10,711 bases of DNA from Deltaproteobacteria bacterium. GTDB taxonomy: Bacteria > Desulfobacterota > DSM-4660 > Desulfatiglandales > HGW-15. The stretch spans positions 1 to 10,711 of the forward strand of contig JAFGDF010000204.1 of assembly GCA_016932235.1 (NCBI GenBank). Direction: 5' to 3'. A program made the position numbers and the translations under genes. Of this stretch, positions 1-6,656 are shown in pieces (position 1 is the stretch's first letter; the number at the start of each line of letters is the position of its first letter). Below the pieces are notes generated by a model. That model made no database searches. It worked only from the letters and a program-made list of their open reading frames with translations, and had not been told where the DNA came from.

Positions 1-27
1 ACGTAAAAAGGGCTCCCCAAGCCACGG
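1..27 (-). repeat. Partial dispersed repeat module (copy of the one at 10176-10201)
   Basis: Read on the minus strand, bases 27-2 match 10176-10201 at 24 of 26 positions, including the block GAGCCCTTTTTACG. The copy is cut by the window edge. A related core (CTTTTTA followed by CGGCGAA) recurs at 6266-6300. No coding potential is seen. The module directly abuts the 67-bp repeat that starts at 21. Confidence 0.75.
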
Positions 28-87
28 TCTTTAGACATAACGTTGAATTATATACCGGCATTGTTAAACTTTATTTTCGTACTAAAT
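21..87 (+). repeat. 67-bp dispersed repeat, copy A, abutting the priA start
   Basis: This stretch reappears in inverted orientation at 3291-3357 with only two mismatches in 67 bases. It begins at GCCACGGTCTTTAGACATAA and ends at CGTACTAAAT, inside the first possible ATG of priA (86). It therefore occupies the whole visible upstream region of priA and would have to carry, or lie downstream of, that gene's promoter. I see no convincing -35/-10 pair inside it. Its family is not one I can name. Confidence 0.85.
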
Positions 88-100
88 GAATAGTAGGCAC

Positions 101-2536
101 ATGAATTCTTTTACGATCGCGGTAACGAGGCCTGTGAGGGAGACATATTCCTATTCCATCCCGGAAAGTCTCCTTCCTCGTGTTAAAGTGGGCTCAAGGG
201 TCCTTGTTCCGTTCCGAAACCAGAAGGTAATAGGATATGTCTTAGACATAACGCGTGCTGATACCGAGATGGAGCTCAGGGACATAATTGATATCCTTGA
301 TTCTGAACCTCTATTCCACCAGGGACAGGTCCGCTTTTTTCAATGGATGGCAGATTATTATTTTTATCCGATCGGTTGCCTTATCCAGTCAGCCCTTCCC
401 AGCGGCCTTAATGCAATGCCTTTCAAGACCGGCAGGATAACATCAAAGGGACTGTCTGCTCTGAATTCAGGTCCTATCACCAATGAGGAGAGGAATCTCC
501 TTAAATGGATAGAGAATAACCCCGGAAAAAGACTCCGTTCCCCTCTGCACCGGTTTTATCTCATGGAGAACAGGGGGTGGATAGATATTGAAGAAAGGAG
601 GGGACGAAAAACCGCGACGTCTTTAACCAGGAAATTTGTGAGATCATGCGTGCCCGGGGCCATGGATGAGAGCCTGAAAAAAAAGGCCGTCTCCTCCAGG
701 GCACGGAATGAAAAAGAGTTTCTGGAGACAGTATCTGCAAATGAGCATATTCCCTTGAATGAGCTGCGTTCAAGGTTTTCCAACTGTGATTATCTGGTTA
801 AAAAATGGTTGAAGGCTGGATTGATTGAAAAATTTGACATGAATATCGCAAGGGATTATTCCAGTGAGACTCTGTTGTTTTCCCCTGACATGCCCGAACT
901 GACGAAGCAACAGAAAGAGGTGGTCAATCTTCTCGGACGGCTGCTTGATAAGGGATCCTTCGATGTCTGTTTACTCCATGGAGTTACCGGAAGCGGGAAG
1001 ACTGAGGTCTATCTGAGGGCTGTGATGCGGGCCTTTGAAAACGGAAAGCAGGCTATTTTAATGGTTCCGGAGATAGCGCTCGCTTCCTACATGGAAGGCA
1101 TATTCAGGGCCAGGCTTAAAGACCGGTACGCTATTTTTCACAGCGGTCTCTCAGACGGGGAACGTTATGAGAAATGGATTAAAGCATACAGGGGGGAAAC
1201 GGATCTCGTCATAGGAGCCAGGTCCGCTCTGTTCGCTCCGTTACCGGACCTGGGATTGATTATAGTGGATGAGGAATATGATTACTCCTTTAAACAGGAG
1301 GAAAATCCCCGTTATCAGGCGCGAGATGCGGCGGTTTTTCGGGCAAGGATAGAGAATGCGGTCATCCTGCTTGGTGCAGGAACCCCGTCTATACAATCTT
1401 ACCATAACAGCAGTACCGGAAGATACAGGCTTTTATCTATGCCTGAAAGGATTGAGAAAAGACCCCTGCCGGAAATGCACATCGTTGATATGAAAAAGGT
1501 TTCGGAATCAAGTAAAAAAGAAAATATTATCAGCCCCCCTCTAGAGGAAGCAATAAGGGATACCCTTGAGAAGAAAAAGCAAACCATGCTTTTCCTGAAC
1601 AGGAGAGGTTTCAGCAGGGTCTATTTATGCCGCGCTTGCGGTGTGCCGGTAAAATGCAGGAATTGCGATCTGACATTGACGCTCCATCTTAAAAAGAACA
1701 GACTTTCCTGCCACTATTGCGGTTTTTCCATAGCGCCTCCGTCAGTGTGCGAAAAGTGCGGGCACGGAGATATGAGGGCCTTCGGATTTGGCACAGAGAG
1801 ACTTGAAACACTTTTGAAAACCAGGTTTCCGGATGCCCGTATCGCCAGGATGGACAGGGACAGCACACAACGGAAGGGCCAGACATACGATATCCTGCGA
1901 AATTTCAGTAAGGGTGATATCGATATCCTGGTTGGGACGCAGATGATAACAAAGGGATATGACTTTCCAAATGTTACTCTTGTTGGTGTGATTGCGGCAG
2001 ATCTTTCGCTGGACTTCCCGGATTTCAGGGCGGGTGAAAGGACTTTCCAGCTTATATCGCAGGTAGCGGGAAGGGCGGGCAGGGGCGACATGAAAGGCCG
2101 GGTTATAATCCAGACGTTTAATCCGGATCATTACGCCATAACCGCGGCGCTGTCCAATGATTACACCGCCTTTTTTCTAAAAGAGAGGGACCTCAGGGAG
2201 TTACTGGAATATCCTCCGTTCTCTTATCTGGCGTGTCTGCGGTTCATGGGCAACAGCTCCCGTGACACTAGCATGATGGCCCAGAGAGTGGGCAGAGAAA
2301 TGAAGGCCATGATAGATGGATGGCCCCAAAAAGGTAAAAAAATCAATATATTAGGACCGGTTGAGTCTCCGCTATCCAGATTAAAGGGAAAATACCGCTG
2401 GCAGATCCTGATAAAGAGCAAGGGGACGGAACTTCTCCATTACTATCTGCGGGAGGTTGAGAAGCTTTCAGTAAAAAGCCTGAAAAAAAGTGGCGTGACA
2501 ATGGTTATAGATGTTGATCCCTATCAGATGCTATAA
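101..2536 (+). CDS. priA: PriA primosomal replication-restart helicase (primosomal protein N')
   Basis: PriA is a superfamily 2 3'-5' DNA helicase that recognises stalled forks in the cytoplasm and starts reassembly of the replisome. Residues here are counted from the ATG at 101 (811 aa). Visible in order are an N-terminal 3'-end-binding domain (from TIAVTRPV), Walker A GVTGSGKT near 294-301, a Walker B written DEEY near 390, a zinc-binding segment with eight cysteines between about 508 and 560, and the helicase motif GTQMITKGYDFPNV followed by QVAGRAGR. About 730 aa is usual, so this protein is long; the extra length lies in the divergent region between the N-terminal domain and Walker A. 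An ATG at 86 would add five residues but overlaps the end of a dispersed repeat, and the conserved N-terminus begins right at 101. The fourth residue of the DEAH-type motif is Tyr instead of His. The family call is secure. Confidence 0.96.
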   Translation: MNSFTIAVTRPVRETYSYSIPESLLPRVKVGSRVLVPFRNQKVIGYVLDITRADTEMELRDIIDILDSEPLFHQGQVRFFQWMADYYFYPIGCLIQSALPSGLNAMPFKTGRITSKGLSALNSGPITNEERNLLKWIENNPGKRLRSPLHRFYLMENRGWIDIEERRGRKTATSLTRKFVRSCVPGAMDESLKKKAVSSRARNEKEFLETVSANEHIPLNELRSRFSNCDYLVKKWLKAGLIEKFDMNIARDYSSETLLFSPDMPELTKQQKEVVNLLGRLLDKGSFDVCLLHGVTGSGKTEVYLRAVMRAFENGKQAILMVPEIALASYMEGIFRARLKDRYAIFHSGLSDGERYEKWIKAYRGETDLVIGARSALFAPLPDLGLIIVDEEYDYSFKQEENPRYQARDAAVFRARIENAVILLGAGTPSIQSYHNSSTGRYRLLSMPERIEKRPLPEMHIVDMKKVSESSKKENIISPPLEEAIRDTLEKKKQTMLFLNRRGFSRVYLCRACGVPVKCRNCDLTLTLHLKKNRLSCHYCGFSIAPPSVCEKCGHGDMRAFGFGTERLETLLKTRFPDARIARMDRDSTQRKGQTYDILRNFSKGDIDILVGTQMITKGYDFPNVTLVGVIAADLSLDFPDFRAGERTFQLISQVAGRAGRGDMKGRVIIQTFNPDHYAITAALSNDYTAFFLKERDLRELLEYPPFSYLACLRFMGNSSRDTSMMAQRVGREMKAMIDGWPQKGKKINILGPVESPLSRLKGKYRWQILIKSKGTELLHYYLREVEKLSVKSLKKSGVTMVIDVDPYQML

Positions 2537-2554
2537 AAGATTCCCGGGTCTTTT
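2535..2554. terminator. Possible weak bidirectional terminator hairpin between convergent genes
   Basis: AAAAGA (2535-2540) and TCTTTT (2549-2554) can pair around an 8-nt loop, giving an A/T-rich stem with T and A runs on its two sides. It sits between the stop codons of two convergent genes that are only 32 nt apart. The stem is short and poor in GC, so this is suggestive only. Confidence 0.3.
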
Positions 2555-2568
2555 CACGCGCGAACAGC

Positions 2569-3219
2569 TTAAAAAAAGGGGTTATATCTTTTTTCCTTTC
2601 CTACGGAAGAGTAAGGGCCGTGCCCCGGAAGCACAAGGGTATCATCTGGCAGGGTGAATATCTTTCTACGAATGTTATCAAGAAGGATCTCCTGGTCTCC
2701 CCCTGGCATGTCGGTTCTGCCGATACTCCCGGCAAAAAGGGCGTCACCGCATATTACGGCTTTTACAACCTCTTTTTTACCTCTATTTTCAATCTCGCCT
2801 TCAAAAACAAAGCCAAGCCCTGCGGATGAATGACCTCTCAGATCTATGACATCGATTTTGATGGATCCAACCCATAATATGTCACCTTCCCTGATAAAAT
2901 GTGTGGCTTCAGAATCAGCGGCAGTAAATCCCAGCATGCTTGCTTCTTCACTGGAGCCCTGGAGGGCGGCAGCCTCATCCCGGTGAGTGAGGATAGGCGC
3001 CCCTGTAGCGTCTTGAAGCCCTTTGTTCCCGCCCACATGATCGAAATGCGTATGGGTGTTGATGATATATTTTACCCTCAGGTCATCCTCTCTTATGACT
3101 TTCATTATCTTTTCAACATGCCCTCCCGGGTCAAATACCGCGGCTTCCTTTACCTGTTCATCCGCCAGGATATAACTGTTGACCATCAGCTGTCCGGTGG
3201 GCAGACTCTTAAGTATCAT
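2569..3219 (-). CDS. Metallo-beta-lactamase-fold hydrolase, glyoxalase II-like
   Basis: This is a 216-aa single-domain hydrolase. Its metal ligands are easy to see: the THTHFDH motif (His56, His58, Asp60, His61), His130 in RGHSSAG, Asp159 in CGDALF and His200 in LPGHGPYS. This is the zinc or iron binuclear pattern of the hydroxyacylglutathione hydrolase (GloB-like) group, which cleaves thioesters such as S-lactoylglutathione. The true substrate cannot be read from sequence, and no membrane or signal segment is seen. I chose the ATG at 3219 because an AAGGAAAGGA-like ribosome site lies just upstream and the conserved domain starts immediately. The open frame continues upstream to 3408, but that extension is translated repeat DNA. 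The gene converges with priA. Confidence 0.92.
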   Translation of the reverse strand: MILKSLPTGQLMVNSYILADEQVKEAAVFDPGGHVEKIMKVIREDDLRVKYIINTHTHFDHVGGNKGLQDATGAPILTHRDEAAALQGSSEEASMLGFTAADSEATHFIREGDILWVGSIKIDVIDLRGHSSAGLGFVFEGEIENRGKKEVVKAVICGDALFAGSIGRTDMPGGDQEILLDNIRRKIFTLPDDTLVLPGHGPYSSVGKEKRYNPFF

Positions 3220-3290
3220 AGAGTTTCCTTTCCTTTGTTCATAATGACTTGTAACGTCCCGCGGGACTCTATATTTTTGGAATATCTCCA

Positions 3291-3357
3291 ATTTAGTACG
3301 AAAATAAAGTTTAACAATGTCGGTATATAATTCAGCGTTATGTCTAAAGACCGTGGC
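3291..3357 (-). repeat. 67-bp dispersed repeat, copy B, inverted relative to copy A
   Basis: The reverse complement matches 21-87 at 65 of 67 bases. It lies about 70 nt upstream of the hydrolase start, in the same orientation relative to that gene as copy A has to priA. It continues without a gap into the repeat module at 3357-3417. Confidence 0.85.
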
Positions 3358-3417
3358 CTGAGACCACATGGTGCTATTTTCATGCGTTGTGGAGGCCCAG
3401 AGTGCCATGAGTGTTTA
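3357..3417 (-). repeat. 61-bp dispersed repeat module, second copy at 10114-10174
   Basis: Read on the minus strand from 3417, it starts TAAACA and matches 10114-10174 at 53 of 61 positions, including the block GCATGAAAATAGC. Both copies can be read as a short peptide containing HENS-x-MW, which produces spurious open frames. The conservation is of DNA in non-coding context, so I treat it as repeat and not gene. Confidence 0.75.
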
Positions 3418-3451
3418 GTTGAAGAAAAATACCGGATGACTGTAAATAAGC
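3414..3451 (+). repeat. 38-bp direct repeat, second copy at 6172-6209
   Basis: This stretch and 6172-6209 agree at 36 of 38 bases, with the common core GTTGAAGAAAAATACCGG followed by ATGACT and TAAATAAGC. Weaker similarity continues for about 30 bases after it. At 6172 the repeat is joined to TCTCCAA upstream. Here the TCTCCAA part sits at 3286-3292 and the two are separated by the repeats at 3291-3417. Confidence 0.8.
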
Positions 3452-3930
3452 CGATGGAATAACAGTAACGCTATTTCCTAACCGGTCATAAGTGAGTGCG
3501 AAAATGCTTATATTATACATTTTTTTTATTCCAGGCAAATGATTTTCCGGCAACCAATCCAGTACGGAAGGAGGTTATCACCAGTCCGCTGTTGTAAAGA
3601 AAAGGCCGAAGGCGGATGGCGAAATAAATCGGGGAAATCATGAAAGGAGATTACGGTTTAAAGAAATACTGTTGCAGAACGGTTTTTTGGTGATATGGAT
3701 CTTGTATATAAGCTGAATCTCAAAAAATGAAGATTTGATTTGGAACACAAGGGGTAGCCGTGATTTTACGGTTGTGATAATATATTTCTAGCATGCGATC
3801 AGGGTCTGCTGTCCAATGTCCGACGGCCTTCTTGTATCGCGAATCATTCTATTGTTGCAGGATCGGGACGGAAAGTCAGCGAGGCTTTGGATAAAGGATG
3901 TTCAGGGTCAACTCAAAATGGTTTTAATAT
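3452..3930. other. Non-coding spacer of about 480 bp
   Basis: No open frame here has a ribosome site or recognisable protein similarity. A possible extended -10 element, TGTGATAAT, lies at 3773-3781 but has no matching -35. AAGGAGG occurs near 3570 but leads to no usable start codon. GTCCGC and GCGGAT around 3590-3620 can form a small hairpin. The stretch may be decayed repeat DNA plus the promoter region of the gene at 3931. Confidence 0.5.
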
Positions 3931-4707
3931 ATGGATACAAAAGAAAACTCTTTAATAAATACCGGAAAGAATGAAATGCTTATTCAGGACATTCTTTCAG
4001 AAATGGAAAAGCTTGAGGATGCTCCGGTTGAAGAGATAATAGAAAACAGGCACCTGATAGCTGTCACGAGCATAAACACCGGTCTCTGTACTCGAATGGG
4101 TTTTGAAGGTGAGCATTTACGATGGGATTATAAAGAAAGCGGGGTATCCGCAAAGGAAATGGGCGCAATGATTCTGAGGGAAGATCATGATACTCATAAT
4201 GAACCGGCTTATGGCATGGCGGCCATTAACTCACTGCTTAAGATACCGGATGATGTTATAAACCTAAAAGCCCAGGAACTGATATTGAAACATGGAAAAG
4301 GGAAGAATGCTGCTGTGATAGGGCACTTTCCCTTTGTGGAAAAGATAAAACCGGAATTTCATAACATGTGGGTTCTGGAGAAAAACCCCAAGGAGGGCGA
4401 CCTGCCCGCTGAATCGGCTGAAAAGGTGATCCCGGACGCTGATTTCATTGCCATAACAGCTACTACATTGCTAAACGGAACCTGCGCGGGAATTTTGAAA
4501 CTCGTCCCGGAAAAGGCTTTTGTGATTATGTTGGGTCCAAGCACCCCTTTTGCATCATGTCTTTTTGATTGGGGCATAGACGCTTTAGCGTCCTGTGTTG
4601 TTACTGACAAAGAAAAGGCGTTTGCCAGCATTCGGGAAGGTTATCCGTCAAAGTGGCTCGCAGGTATAAAGCATGTGATATGGATGAGAAAACCTTCCAG
4701 ATATTAA
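3931..4707 (+). CDS. DUF4213/DUF364 family protein (putative heavy-metal-chelation family)
   Basis: This is a 258-aa soluble protein. Residues about 20-105 look like the DUF4213 N-terminal domain, ending in EPAYGMAAINSLL. Residues about 120-250 look like the Rossmann-like DUF364 domain: GHFPF at 131-135, VLEKNPKEGDLPAE at 148-161, NGTC at 182-185 and the signature LGPSTPF at 201-207. The family is annotated as possibly chelating heavy metals, based on structural similarity, and its members often lie beside metal- or cofactor-related genes; its biochemistry is not settled. There is no clear ribosome site before the ATG at 3931. An ATG at 3976 (residue 16) is preceded by GGAAAG at good spacing and begins just where the conserved domain starts, so it may be the real start. 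The gene points the same way as the regulator and molybdenum enzyme downstream, which fits a metal- or cofactor-related role (inference). Confidence 0.85.
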   Translation: MDTKENSLINTGKNEMLIQDILSEMEKLEDAPVEEIIENRHLIAVTSINTGLCTRMGFEGEHLRWDYKESGVSAKEMGAMILREDHDTHNEPAYGMAAINSLLKIPDDVINLKAQELILKHGKGKNAAVIGHFPFVEKIKPEFHNMWVLEKNPKEGDLPAESAEKVIPDADFIAITATTLLNGTCAGILKLVPEKAFVIMLGPSTPFASCLFDWGIDALASCVVTDKEKAFASIREGYPSKWLAGIKHVIWMRKPSRY

Positions 4708-4772
4708 TTCTCTTTGATGATAATCTTTGAATGCATATCAATGAAAGGGGAATATGTGCAACGCTTTTTTCG

Positions 4773-4801
4773 TTGACAGCAAAAAAAAACAATAATATTA
4801 A
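4773..4801 (+). promoter_or_regulatory. Sigma70-type promoter P1 of the tandem TetR gene
   Basis: A perfect -35 TTGACA (4773-4778) and a -10 TATTAA (4796-4801, 4 of 6 consensus) are separated by the ideal 17 nt. A transcript would start near 4808, before the ribosome site (GAAGGA, 4821-4826) and the TTG start at 4836. Confidence 0.6.
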
Positions 4802-4823
4802 TTCGGAAAGCAAATATTCCGAA
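4802..4823. promoter_or_regulatory. 22-bp palindromic operator O1 (TTCGG-N12-CCGAA)
   Basis: A perfect 7-bp inverted repeat, TTCGGAA and TTCCGAA, is separated by 8 nt and directly follows the -10 of P1. A site with the same length and arms is found at 6119-6140. Placement over the transcription start suits a repressor. The best candidate is the TetR-type protein encoded just downstream (inference). Confidence 0.6.
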
Positions 4824-4835
4824 GGATACTTAGGC

Positions 4836-6035
4836 TTGGTTAAAGATAAGAAAAATGCGGTTTTGAAGTCTGCTGAATACCTTTTTGCTACTCAGGGCTT
4901 TGACAAGACAACGGTTGCAGACATCGCAAGAGAATGCGATGTCAATGAGGCATCCATATATTCATACTTCAACAGCAAAAGAAGTATCCTTTTCGCTATT
5001 TACGGAAAGTATCTGCAACAGGCGACAAAAACCCTGCGAGAGCACTTTCTGGGGATGAAGGAACCTGGCCCAAAACTCAGGAAGACAATCTGGCATTACC
5101 TCTCTGACATGAAGAATAATCACTATTATGCAAGAATTAATATGATGGCGCAGAGGGAAAATCCGGATTTCTATGTTTCCGAGTATTATGAATTCTTGAA
5201 AGATTATTCGAGGCTTGTCTTAAATGTGGTGATCACGGGACAGGAAGAGAACTTCTTCAGGCCTGATCTGGATCCCCGTTTGATTAGAAATATGGCCATG
5301 GGAACCAGCATGTTCACCGTCTATGACAGCATTGTTCGGGAATATTCATATGATCCACATGAGTACTCCGACATCATATATAGATTGGTGGTCAATGCAG
5401 CCGGTACGGAGAACGGCATTTTACAGAAAAAGGCCCCTATGCCTGTAAGAACAGAATTGCGGCGATCCCAAATCATTGAGACTGCAACACGTGTTTTTGC
5501 AGCCAAGGGATTCTCAAACGCAACTATTTCGGAGATCGCAAGGCAGGCCAATATGGGTGATGCCACTTTATATGAGTATTTTGAAAATAAGGAGGCAATA
5601 CTGCTTGGAATACCCGAGGTTTATTTAAAGGATCTTATGTCCAGTGAAGATATGCGGTTCCAGGGCCTGTCCAGTACTGAAGAAAAACTCAGAAAGTGCA
5701 TCTGGCAATGGATATGGATGCTGTACTCCAATGACGAATTTTCCAGGGTCCTTGTGATGGAACTCCTGAGAAATATCAATTTTTATTCAAGCCCTGCGTA
5801 TAAATTTATAGAATCTTTTCAAAATAAGATCAAGGAAGTGATTGAAAATGGGCAAAAAGAAGGCCTTTTTATTGAAAATGTGCCATTTCCGGCCTACTTT
5901 CATATGATAATGGGCACGACAGATCAATATCTGCTCTCACATTTTTTGGTGAAACAGCCCAAGCTTGATCTTTCAAGCCTCAATCTTCTGGTACATGCAT
6001 TGGTAATGGCAATCCGGGTCAGGGAAATCTCATAA
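4836..6035 (+). CDS. Single-chain tandem double-TetR transcriptional regulator
   Basis: This is a fusion of two complete TetR/AcrR units. Counted from the TTG at 4836 (399 aa), the first helix-turn-helix is at about 8-53 (FATQGFDKTTVADIA, then ASIYSYFNSKRSILF) with a helical ligand/dimer domain to about 190. The second is at about 211-257 (FAAKGFSNATISEIA, then ATLYEYFENKEAILL) with its own C-terminal helical domain. Ordinary TetR proteins have about 200 aa and one such unit. The open frame extends to an ATG at 4731, but no ribosome site precedes it, the extra 35 residues are not TetR-like, and they would cover promoter P1 and operator O1. The TTG has GAAGGA 9 nt upstream. The protein probably represses itself and the molybdenum-enzyme operon through the paired operators. 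The ligand is unknown. The family is secure; the start is well supported but not proven. Confidence 0.9.
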   Translation: MVKDKKNAVLKSAEYLFATQGFDKTTVADIARECDVNEASIYSYFNSKRSILFAIYGKYLQQATKTLREHFLGMKEPGPKLRKTIWHYLSDMKNNHYYARINMMAQRENPDFYVSEYYEFLKDYSRLVLNVVITGQEENFFRPDLDPRLIRNMAMGTSMFTVYDSIVREYSYDPHEYSDIIYRLVVNAAGTENGILQKKAPMPVRTELRRSQIIETATRVFAAKGFSNATISEIARQANMGDATLYEYFENKEAILLGIPEVYLKDLMSSEDMRFQGLSSTEEKLRKCIWQWIWMLYSNDEFSRVLVMELLRNINFYSSPAYKFIESFQNKIKEVIENGQKEGLFIENVPFPAYFHMIMGTTDQYLLSHFLVKQPKLDLSSLNLLVHALVMAIRVREIS

Positions 6036-6090
6036 ATATTGAGTTCCGCCATAAAATCCTCTTTGCTGATAAAAATCTTCAGAAAAAGCA

Positions 6091-6119
6091 TTGACAGGGA
6101 GATAAAATATAAATATCAT
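6091..6119 (+). promoter_or_regulatory. Sigma70-type promoter P2 of the molybdenum-enzyme operon
   Basis: TTGACA (6091-6096), a 17-nt spacer and TATCAT (6114-6119, 5 of 6 consensus) form a strong-looking promoter 56 nt after the regulator stop codon. It reads toward the enzyme genes. Its layout relative to the operator matches P1 to within one base. Confidence 0.65.
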
Positions 6120-6140
6120 TCGGTAAATAATGTTTCCGAA
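6119..6140. promoter_or_regulatory. 22-bp palindromic operator O2 (TTCGG-N12-CCGAA)
   Basis: This has the same outer arms and total length as O1. The arms extend here to 8 bp, TCATTCGG (6116-6123) and CCGAATGA (6136-6143). The site overlaps the end of the -10 of P2 and the transcription start, a typical repressor position. The 12-nt centre differs from that of O1, so the match is not a simple duplication. Confidence 0.65.
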
Positions 6141-6164
6141 TGACGCTTATTTTTTTAAGGAAGA

Positions 6165-6560
6165 TCTCCAATTTGGTTGAAGAAAAATACCGGATGACTC
6201 TAAATAAGCTCAATAAGATAACAATAATTCTATATCCGGTGGTCGGGATCGCAGCATGGGAAACTCTTTTTATCGGCGAAAGCCTTAGACGCAGGATAAT
6301 TGTGTAAGGTGCATGCCAGACCTCCGGCTCGTAGAGCCTACGCCTCCGAGAGCGAGAGGAATGTTCCTGGGTTGTTCGACCCATATCCGTCCTGACGATG
6401 GCTGTGATGACCCCCCGCCCGCCTCGTAAGGCTTTATGCGCAAAACCAGCCAGGAACGAGTTCGACCGTAAAAAGAGTTTCCCATGCTGCGATTCTTAGC
6501 CATCAGGCTAAATTTCAGCCTGGTGTATATTTTTGGCTGATTTCTTCAACTAATTGGAGA
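6165..6560. repeat. Composite inverted-repeat element of about 396 bp in the operon leader
   Basis: The outer ends, 6165-6185 and the complement of 6541-6560, match over about 20 bases with one gap and one mismatch (TCTCCAAT, then GTTGAAGAAA). A second, nested pair is perfect over 25 bases: 6248-6272 and the complement of 6469-6493. The left part repeats 3414-3451, and 6266-6300 resembles 10193-10226. The centre contains small hairpins such as CGTAG-AGC-CTACG. No transposase is present. It resembles a MITE or nested repeat insertion and would be transcribed from P2 as leader RNA. Confidence 0.7.
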
Positions 6561-6656
6561 AGAACCTTTTTTAAAAGACAAAGATGCGGCCTTAAATTCT
6601 GTTGAGTGTCTTTTTTCTGGATCATTACACTTTTTATTGAACTGCGAGGTTTAAAA

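Noticed and set aside
2899..3330. 143-codon open frame on the + strand
   Set aside because: It lies antisense to the hydrolase gene, whose metal-binding motifs are clearly real, and it has no recognisable features.
3220..3408. N-terminal extension of the hydrolase frame upstream of 3219
   Set aside because: It is translated from the dispersed repeats at 3291-3417, has no domain similarity, and a good ribosome site marks the ATG at 3219.
3565..3585. AAGGAGGTTATCACC resembling the complement of the 16S rRNA 3' end
   Set aside because: Only a short partial match, with no rRNA sequence around it and no start codon at usable spacing.
6165..6560. Insertion sequence with transposase
   Set aside because: It has inverted ends but no frame with transposase features in about 400 bp; at most a non-autonomous element.
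6141..6656. Molybdenum-cofactor riboswitch in the enzyme leader
   Set aside because: The location and enzyme type make it attractive, but I cannot match the known conserved core. The inverted repeats have partial copies elsewhere in the window, which fits mobile DNA better.
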